Shown here: piece by piece, positions 58,759 through 64,000 of the stretch
How positions within the stretch are numbered: position 1 is the first letter of the stretch
Layout: each line of letters opens with the position of its first letter
NCBI RefSeq assembly: GCF_002407205.1
Contig: NZ_CP023548.1
Coordinates: 1,574,501-1,638,500, forward strand
DNA length: 64,000 nt
Direction of reading: 5' to 3'
Source: Rhodobacter sp. CZR27
Lineage (GTDB): Bacteria > Pseudomonadota > Alphaproteobacteria > Rhodobacterales > Rhodobacteraceae
The notes under the pieces: generated by a model
Databases searched by the model: none
The model's input: the letters and a program-made list of their open reading frames with translations, nothing else
What the model was told of the DNA's origin: nothing
Made by a program: the position numbers and the translations under genes

Positions 58759-59766
58759 ATGGCGGACGTGGATTTCGACGACTACGAGGGCTATTACGCC
58801 CCGCAGCGCCCTGCGAAGATGCAGCGCGCCCTCAACATCGCGGGCGGGGTGTCGTCCATCGCGCTGATCCTGGGGCTGGCGATCTGGGGCTACAAGCTCG
58901 CGGTGCGCGACGTGCACGGCATCCCCGTGGTCCGGGCGATCGAGGGGCCGATGCGCATCGCCCCCGAGAACCCGGGTGGCGAAATCGCCGCGCATCAGGG
59001 TCTTGCCGTGAATGACGTGGCGGCCGTGGGCACCGCCTCGCCGCCGCCGGACCGGTTGGTGCTGGCGCCGAAGCCGGTGGAACTGGCCCTGGATGACGGG
59101 CCGGGCCTCGAGGTTCCGGGCGCAGCACCTGCCGCGGCCCAAGAGGGCGGGACAGAGGCGCCGACGCTCACCCCCGATCGCATGGACACGCCCGTCGAGG
59201 AGGTTGCCGCCGCCGCCCCCGCTGCCGATGACGCAACGTCCGGGGCGCTGGCCGAGGAGGAGCTTCCCGCGATCGACGCCGACGCGACCAGGCTCGCGCT
59301 GGCCGAGGCCATTGCCGACACGGTCGAACCCGTCGCGACCGAGCCGGAAGAGGCGCTGCCCGAACCCGCACCGCCCGGTGCGGTGACACGCTCGCCGGTG
59401 CCGCCGCCGCGTCCGGCCCGCCTCGCGCGGGCGACGCCGGCCGCTGCGGCAACCGCGGCCCCCGCCGGTGCCGCGACCGGGCCGGTCAAGGAGGTCGATC
59501 CCGGCACGCTCGCCTCCGGCACGCGGCTTGTCCAGCTTGGCGCCTTCGACGATGCCGACTCCGCGAAGAGGGAATGGGACAAGCTCGTCTCGCGCTTCGG
59601 CGGCCTGATCGCCGACAAGGGCCGCGTGGTGCAGAGCGCACAGAGCGGCGGGCGCACCTTCTACCGCTTGCGCGCCTCGGGCTTTGCGGACGAGGCCGAC
59701 GCACGCCGCTTCTGCTCGGCGCTTCTGGCCGAGGATACCGCCTGCATCCCGGTCGCCGTTCGATGA
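58759..59766 (+). CDS. SPOR domain membrane protein
   Basis: A 335-aa bitopic protein: short acidic cytosolic N-terminus (MADVDFDDYEGYYAPQRP), membrane helix about 31-47 (ISSIALILGLAIWGYK region), a long Ala/Pro/Glu-rich periplasmic linker, and a C-terminal SPOR domain (about 255-335; GTRLVQLGAFDDADSAKREW, TFYRLRASGFADEADARRFC). SPOR domains bind denuded septal glycan strands, so this is a division-site protein. ATG 58759 is preferred over an upstream in-frame ATG at 58693 because a GGGGCAGAG site precedes it and the sequence before is not conserved in style. Its stop overlaps nagZ (ATGA). Confidence 0.88.
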   Translation: MADVDFDDYEGYYAPQRPAKMQRALNIAGGVSSIALILGLAIWGYKLAVRDVHGIPVVRAIEGPMRIAPENPGGEIAAHQGLAVNDVAAVGTASPPPDRLVLAPKPVELALDDGPGLEVPGAAPAAAQEGGTEAPTLTPDRMDTPVEEVAAAAPAADDATSGALAEEELPAIDADATRLALAEAIADTVEPVATEPEEALPEPAPPGAVTRSPVPPPRPARLARATPAAAATAAPAGAATGPVKEVDPGTLASGTRLVQLGAFDDADSAKREWDKLVSRFGGLIADKGRVVQSAQSGGRTFYRLRASGFADEADARRFCSALLAEDTACIPVAVR

Positions 59767-60776
59767 GCGAGGCCGGCCGGTCGGCCTGCATCTTCGGCTG
59801 TTCCGGCCCCCGCCCCACCGAGGCCGAGCGTCGCTTCTTCCGCGAGGCCGATCCCTTCGGCTTCATCCTGTTCGCGCGGAACATCCATGATCCGGCGCAA
59901 GTCTCTGCCTTGGCAGCAGAACTTCGCGATTCAGTCGGTCGCGACGCCCCGATCTTCGTCGATCAGGAAGGCGGCCGCGTGCAGCGCCTGCGCGCGCCGC
60001 ACTGGCGCGAGTGGATGCCGCCGCTTCAGGCTGTCGAGGCAGCCGGCGACCTTGCGCCGCGGATGCTCTGGCTGCGCTATCGCCTGATCGCCGCCGAGTT
60101 GCGCGCCGTGGGCATCGACGGCAACTGCGCCCCGGTGGCTGATGTGCTGACGGCGGCCACGCATCCCTTCCTTGCCAACCGCTGCCTGTCGGGCGATGCG
60201 GCGACGGTGGCCGAGCTTGGCCGGGTGGTGGCCGAGGCGCATCTGGCGGGCGGCGTGCTTCCGGTGATCAAGCACCTTCCCGGCCACGGACGCGCCGCGG
60301 CCGACACCCACCACGACCTTCCCACGGTCAGCGCCGACCGCGAGACGCTGTCCGCCAGCGATTTCGCGGCATTTCGGCCGCTGGCCGATCTTCCGCTGGC
60401 CATGACGGCGCATGTGGTCTTCGCGGCCTGGGACGAGCGCCCGGCCACCTGCTCGCCCGCGATGATCGAGGTGATCCGGTCCGATATCGGCTTCGGCGGC
60501 CTCCTGATGAGCGACGACCTGTCGATGCAGGCGCTGTCGGGAAGAATCGGCACGCGCGCGGGCGCGGCCATCGCGGCAGGATGCGACATCGCCCTGCACT
60601 GCAACGGCGACCTGGCCGAGATGGAGGCCGTTGCCGCCACCGCGGGCGACATGGGTCCGAAGACGCTGGAGCGCGCCCGCAGGGCGCTCGCCCTGCGGCG
60701 CACTCCCCTGCCGATTGACAGGGCGGCGCTCGAGGCCGAACATGACGCCCTCTCGGGCGGGCACGTTCATGGCTGA
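59763..60776 (+). CDS. nagZ: Beta-N-acetylhexosaminidase
   Basis: NagZ removes N-acetylglucosamine from recycled anhydro-muropeptides in the cytoplasm. The 337-aa GH3 enzyme has FVDQEGGRVQRL (substrate binding, about 65-76), the flexible-loop catalytic His in KHLPGHGRAAADTHHDLP (about 173-190), and the nucleophile Asp in LLMSDDLSMQAL. It overlaps the SPOR gene by ATGA and scpA by 8 nt, so translation of the three is coupled. Confidence 0.95.
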   Translation: MSEAGRSACIFGCSGPRPTEAERRFFREADPFGFILFARNIHDPAQVSALAAELRDSVGRDAPIFVDQEGGRVQRLRAPHWREWMPPLQAVEAAGDLAPRMLWLRYRLIAAELRAVGIDGNCAPVADVLTAATHPFLANRCLSGDAATVAELGRVVAEAHLAGGVLPVIKHLPGHGRAAADTHHDLPTVSADRETLSASDFAAFRPLADLPLAMTAHVVFAAWDERPATCSPAMIEVIRSDIGFGGLLMSDDLSMQALSGRIGTRAGAAIAAGCDIALHCNGDLAEMEAVAATAGDMGPKTLERARRALALRRTPLPIDRAALEAEHDALSGGHVHG

Positions 60777-61557
60777 CGATTGGGAAGAGCCCTCCGCTGT
60801 CCTCAGCGTCGCGGACCGCCTGGCGGCCGAGGCGCTGATCGTCGATGTCGAGGGCTACGAGGGGCCGCTGGACCTGCTGCTGACGCTCTCGCGGACGCAG
60901 AAGGTGGACCTGCGGCGGATCTCGGTGCTGAAGCTGGCCGAGCAATACCTGATCTTCGTCAACCGCGCCAAGCAGTTGCGCATCGAACTTGCCGCGGATT
61001 ATCTGGTGATGGCGGCCTGGCTCGCCTATCTGAAGAGCCGCCTGCTGCTGCCCCCCGACCCGTCCGAGGAAGGCCCCTCGGCCGAGGAGCTGGCGGCGCA
61101 TCTCGCCTTTCAGCTCGAACGGCTCGAGGCGATGCGCGATGCCGCCGCCCGGCTGATGGCGCGCGACCAGAAGGGCCGCGACTTCTTCCCCCGCGGCCTG
61201 CCCGAGGATGTCACCCGCCACCGCAAGGTGACCTGGACCGCCACGCTGATCGACCTGATGCGCGCCTATGCCCGCATCCGCACCAAGGACGAGTTCCGCC
61301 CCTTCGTGATGGACCGCCACCATGTCTTCACCATGGAGCAGGCGCTCGAGCGCATGCGCGGCATGCTCAACTGGTTCGGCGACTGGGCCGAACTGACGAG
61401 CTACCTGCCCGAGGGCTGGGACGGCCACCCGATGCGCCGCCGCTCGGCCACCGCGGCGCATTTCGCGGCCATCCTCGAGATGACCAAGCGCGGCCAGATC
61501 GAGGTGCGGCAGGGCGACACCTTCGCGCCCATCCTGATCCGCAGGAGAGACGGCTGA
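60769..61557 (+). CDS. scpA: Segregation and condensation protein A
   Basis: ScpA is the kleisin that bridges SMC heads. The 262-aa protein has the typical N-terminal helix pair VDVEGYEGPLDLLLTLSRTQKVDLRRI (shown in outline) and the hydrophobic LAADYLVMAAWLAYLKSRLLLP, an acidic centre, and a C-terminal winged-helix (about 195-262, AHFAAILEMTKRGQIEVRQ). It overlaps nagZ by 8 nt, and its TGA overlaps the scpB ATG by one base. Confidence 0.95.
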   Translation: MADDWEEPSAVLSVADRLAAEALIVDVEGYEGPLDLLLTLSRTQKVDLRRISVLKLAEQYLIFVNRAKQLRIELAADYLVMAAWLAYLKSRLLLPPDPSEEGPSAEELAAHLAFQLERLEAMRDAAARLMARDQKGRDFFPRGLPEDVTRHRKVTWTATLIDLMRAYARIRTKDEFRPFVMDRHHVFTMEQALERMRGMLNWFGDWAELTSYLPEGWDGHPMRRRSATAAHFAAILEMTKRGQIEVRQGDTFAPILIRRRDG

Positions 61558-62192
61558 TGACCGAGCACCCGGAGAAGAGCCTGTTCGCGGCCCCCGTGAT
61601 GGCCGAGCAGGAGCGCATGGTCGAGGCGATCCTGTTTGCCTCCGCCGATCCGGTGACGGTGGCCGAACTGTCCGCCCGCCTGCCTCATGGCTGCGACCCG
61701 GCCGAGGCGCTGATGCATCTGCGCAGCCGCTACGAGGGGCGCGGGGTGACCCTCGTGCGCGTGGGCGACGCCTGGGCCTTCCGCACCGCGCCCGACCTCG
61801 GGTTCCTGATGCGCAAGGAGACGGTGGAGCAGAAGAAGCTCTCGCGCGCCGCGATCGAGACTCTGGCCATCGTCGCCTATCACCAGCCCGTCACCCGCGC
61901 CGAGATCGAGGAGATCCGCGGCGTGGCCGTCAGCCGGGGCACTATCGACCAGCTGATCGAGCTGGAATGGATCCGCTTCGGCCGCCGCCGCATGACGCCG
62001 GGCCGCCCGGTGACCTTCGTGGTGACCGAGCAGTTCCTGGACCATTTCGGGCTGGAATCGGCGCGCGACCTGCCGGGGATCAAGGAACTGCGCGCCGCGG
62101 GCCTGCTGGACAACCGCCCGCCGCCGGGCAGTGCCCGCCAGCCGGACGAGGACGAGCCGGTGACCGGACAAAGCGAACTTTTCGAGGATTGA
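61557..62192 (+). CDS. scpB: Segregation and condensation protein B
   Basis: ScpB dimerises and stabilises ScpA on SMC. The 211-aa protein has two winged helices (about 15-95 and 100-175): MVEAILFASADPVTVAELSARL, then [23 protein letters not shown], with VSRGTIDQLIELEWIRFGRR and the acidic tail (DEDEPVTGQSELFED). Start ATG shares its A with the scpA stop (TGATG). Two nt after its stop lies the start of a small basic gene. Confidence 0.94.
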   Translation: MTEHPEKSLFAAPVMAEQERMVEAILFASADPVTVAELSARLPHGCDPAEALMHLRSRYEGRGVTLVRVGDAWAFRTAPDLGFLMRKETVEQKKLSRAAIETLAIVAYHQPVTRAEIEEIRGVAVSRGTIDQLIELEWIRFGRRRMTPGRPVTFVVTEQFLDHFGLESARDLPGIKELRAAGLLDNRPPPGSARQPDEDEPVTGQSELFED

Positions 62193-62194
62193 TC

Positions 62195-62383
62195 ATGACG
62201 ACGACCGGCTTCTTCGCGAGGCTGAAGCGCCTCTTCCTGCGCAGCGGGACCACCTCCGGCACGGCCGCGCCGCGCCCGAAGCCCACGGGCGAGAGCCGCG
62301 CGATCCAGCAGGCGAAGGCCGACCGCGCCGCCGCAAAGCGCGCGCGCAAGGCGGCGCAGGCCACGCGGCGCGGCGGGCGCTGA
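62195..62383 (+). CDS. small basic protein at the end of the scpAB operon (62 aa)
   Basis: A 62-aa, very basic protein (about 17 Arg/Lys), starting at ATG 62195 only 2 nt after scpB. The N-terminus TTTGFFARLKRLFLR is an amphipathic helix with aromatic residues; the rest is Thr/Pro/Ala and then AKADRAAAKRARKAAQATRRGGR, a histone-H1-like tail. I do not recognise a family. The close coupling and the following terminator suggest a real gene of the operon. It could bind DNA, RNA or the membrane surface (inference). Confidence 0.65.
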   Translation: MTTTGFFARLKRLFLRSGTTSGTAAPRPKPTGESRAIQQAKADRAAAKRARKAAQATRRGGR

Positions 62384-62391
62384 TTTCCGCC

Positions 62392-62419
62392 GATACCGGA
62401 CCTGCCCGGTATCCTTTTT
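62392..62419 (+). terminator. intrinsic terminator of the SPOR-nagZ-scpAB operon
   Basis: GATACCGG (62392-62399), loop ACCTGC, CCGGTATC (62406-62413), then C and five T. A perfect 8-bp stem and T-run, 8 nt after the stop of the small basic gene. Confidence 0.92.
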
Positions 62420-62525
62420 CCGCCTGACATGATATGGGGGCCGGGCCGACCCGTTCCGGGGCCGGCAGGGCGTCATTTACGTCCTACTGCCCGAACCCAT
62501 TTCATGATCCATTCGGAGTTCCTCG

Positions 62526-62966
62526 ATGCATTTTCGCTCGCTCACCGGTCGTCTGTTCCAGACGCTGTTCTTCGAGGCTCTGGGCCTCGCCCTGGTCGTT
62601 CCGGTCTATAGCCTCGCCTTCGGACTTGCCGGCCGCGAGGCGCTTGCCATCATGCTTGCCGTGTCGGTGACCGCAATGATCTGGACCGCGCTGCATCACG
62701 TGCTGTTCGACTGGTTCGACTGGCACCTGACGCGGCGGCTGGACGGCCACCGGCCCATCGGCTTGCGGGTGATCCAGGCGGTCTCGCAGGAGGTCACCAG
62801 CCTGTCGATCACGCTGCCGATGCTGATCTGGCTTGGCGGCCACAGCCCGCGCGAGGCGCTGGCGACCAGCCTCGCGCTGGCGGTGTTCTACACGGTCTAT
62901 GCCTTCCTGTTCCACGTGGCCGCCGACCGCTGGCGCCCCCTCGGCCGGCACCTCGCCTGGACCTAG
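62526..62966 (+). CDS. PACE-family multidrug/biocide efflux protein
   Basis: A 146-aa inner-membrane protein with four helices arranged as two BTP (bacterial transmembrane pair) repeats: residues about 8-65 and 75-140. Family signs: RLFQTLFFEALGLALVVPVYS, TALHHVLFDWFDWHL ending helix 2, and the matched TVYAFLFHVAADRWRPL ending helix 4. PACE transporters such as AceI export chlorhexidine, acriflavine or short diamines (natural substrate probably polyamines). GGAG precedes ATG 62526. It ends in a shared CTAG with the convergent gene. Confidence 0.9.
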   Translation: MHFRSLTGRLFQTLFFEALGLALVVPVYSLAFGLAGREALAIMLAVSVTAMIWTALHHVLFDWFDWHLTRRLDGHRPIGLRVIQAVSQEVTSLSITLPMLIWLGGHSPREALATSLALAVFYTVYAFLFHVAADRWRPLGRHLAWT

Positions 62967-63655
62967 GAGTGCACGAGGGGCAGCCGCTCCAGCATCCGGA
63001 AACGACCGTCGGTAGCCTCGGCGAACAGGCAGAGGCTGCCGATCCGTACAGGCCCGGCCAGCACCGGCTCCAGCACGCGATCCAGGACGGCCTCCACCGC
63101 GTCCAGTTCGGGCTCGGGCAACTCCCCCGTCAGCGTCAGATGGAAGCGGAAATCGTCGAACACGTAAGGATAGCCCCAATCGGCGAGGTAGCCCCGCTGG
63201 CGCGGCGTCAGCCGCTCCGGCCGCCGCCGGGCGATCTCGGCCTCGGTCAGCGGAGCTCGGAAGCCGTCGAAGGCCCGCACCACCTGGGCCGCCAGGTCGG
63301 ACACCGCGCCGTCCTCGGCGCGCGGGACCAGCGCCAGGAAGCCACCGATCCGCGAGATGGTCAGCCCCGCCAGCGTCACCGGCTCCAGATAGGGGCAGAG
63401 CGCCACCATCGCCGCGTGGAGATCCACCACATCCACGCCATCGGCCAGCCGGAACGGCGATTTGAACGTGCCGTGCAGCCCGTACTTGCGGGGCGCCTGG
63501 GTGATCAGGGCGATGTCGCGCGGAAGGCCACCGATCGGCGGATGCGGCACAGGCTCGGCGGCAACGGGATCCCATCCGAGCCACGCGGCGCCGAACTCGG
63601 CCAGCGGCCCGGGCTCGGGCGTCCAGTAGACCGCATATCGCGAAAAGCCTTCCAT
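62963..63655 (-). CDS. 2H phosphoesterase superfamily protein (DUF1045)
   Basis: A 230-aa protein with two HxTx-type motifs, KYGLHGTFKSPF (about 57-68) and FRFHLTLTG (about 170-178), the signature of 2H (LigT-like) phosphoesterases. DUF1045 members occur in phosphonate (phn) gene clusters and are often named phosphonate metabolism proteins; the substrate is not known. The N-terminus MEGFSRYAVYWTPEPG is typical. No phn genes are seen, but the divergent PHP-domain gene starts 128 nt away and continues beyond the window. Stop codon overlaps that of the PACE gene (CTAG). Confidence 0.85.
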   Translation of the reverse strand: MEGFSRYAVYWTPEPGPLAEFGAAWLGWDPVAAEPVPHPPIGGLPRDIALITQAPRKYGLHGTFKSPFRLADGVDVVDLHAAMVALCPYLEPVTLAGLTISRIGGFLALVPRAEDGAVSDLAAQVVRAFDGFRAPLTEAEIARRRPERLTPRQRGYLADWGYPYVFDDFRFHLTLTGELPEPELDAVEAVLDRVLEPVLAGPVRIGSLCLFAEATDGRFRMLERLPLVHS

Positions 63656-63783
63656 CGCCGCCTTCTCCTCGCTCAGCCCCTTCCACCATAGCGCGCTGCG
63701 CCTGCGAAGAAAGGCCGCCATCCGGTCATTTCCCCCGCCCGGGAACCGCGCTAGGGTCGGGCGAACCCGCATGGAGCCAGTCG

Positions 63784-64000
63784 ATGACGCCCTCTGCCTT
63801 CACCGCCCGCGGCCGCTTCTGGCGCGGCAACCTGCACACGCATTCGAACCTGTCCGACGGCGCGCTCGCTCCGGCCGAGGTCTGCCGGCGCTATCGCGAC
63901 GAGGGCTATGACTTCCTCGCGCTGACCGATCACTTCGTCGGCCGCTATGGCTATCCCATCGTGGACACGCGGCCCTTCCGCAGCAACAGCTTCACGACGA
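63784..64000 (+). CDS. PHP-domain phosphoesterase (N-terminal part, cut by window edge)
   Basis: The first 72 codons of a PHP-domain protein. WRGNLHTHSNLSDGALAP carries the HTHS metal-binding motif with the usual SDG, and YDFLALTDHFVGRYG the TDH motif. PHP domains are trinuclear-metal phosphoesterases, found in histidinol phosphatases, polymerase III and cyclic phosphonate-ester esterases. The next-door 2H phosphoesterase makes a phosphate-ester context likely. The remainder is outside the window. Confidence 0.85.
   Translation, partial: MTPSAFTARGRFWRGNLHTHSNLSDGALAPAEVCRRYRDEGYDFLALTDHFVGRYGYPIVDTRPFRSNSFTT

Overview
The window is high-GC, gene-dense chromosomal DNA from an alphaproteobacterium of the order Rhodobacterales, close to Rhodobacter/Cereibacter. 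Reasons: the 5-aminolevulinate synthase (hemA, 7345-8565) reads almost like the Cereibacter sphaeroides protein as I remember it; a perfect FNR-type box precedes hemA; a GTTC-N7-GTTC LexA box precedes uvrA; a pair of gene-transfer-agent (GTA) lysis genes is present; and DUF1127 and DUF2189 proteins typical of the group occur. I see no rRNA operon, CRISPR array, transposase or integrase. Apart from the GTA lysis pair the content is core genome.

Layout. 1-6.5 kb: truncated FadL-type porin, EamA transporter, guaA, a pirin, two identical tRNA-Asp genes, then a GNAT acetyltransferase and an M20 peptidase with overlapping ends. 6.6-17 kb: a small secreted repeat protein, hemA with its FnrL site, a RodZ-like HTH protein, ispG, a DsbA-like oxidoreductase, an aminotransferase, a periplasmic amidase and PBP1A (mrcA). 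17-26 kb: prfB, a DUF2189 membrane protein whose Shine-Dalgarno lies in a perfect hairpin, an overlapping bactofilin/M23 peptidase pair, a 1-Cys Bcp, a giant AsmA/YhdP-like protein and queA. 26-34 kb: two MFS carriers, DUF924, lpdA and SOS-type uvrA. 34-38.9 kb: DUF2892 with a Crp/Fnr regulator, mmsA with a divergent LysR regulator, a CBS protein, coaD and a 51-aa DUF1127 protein. 39-46 kb: gap, DUF808, DUF2934 followed by decayed tandem repeats, tkt, a ZauP-like coiled coil overlapping zapA, a probable 6S RNA, and grxD-bolA.

46-64 kb: purL with a candidate small RNA or leader upstream, LysR divergent from a fused indolepyruvate ferredoxin oxidoreductase with a perfect 21-bp palindrome between them, murI, argC, ccmE, the GTA endolysin/holin pair preceded by a CtrA-like box, argS, a tightly coupled SPOR-nagZ-scpA-scpB-small-basic-protein operon closed by a strong terminator, a PACE efflux protein, a 2H phosphoesterase (DUF1045) and the start of a PHP-domain protein.

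Common themes: cell envelope and division (amidase, PBP1A, bactofilin/M23, AsmA-like, murI, SPOR, NagZ, ZapA/ZauP-like), redox and oxygen control (hemA/FnrL, DsbA, Bcp, Grx/BolA, Crp/Fnr) and nucleotide/carbon metabolism (guaA, purL, gap, tkt, lpdA, mmsA). I did not find a wholly unknown multi-gene system. The most promising new leads are regulatory RNA and DNA elements: the anti-SD hairpin, the small RNA before purL, tRNA leader-trailer pairing, and several perfect palindromes in divergent promoters.
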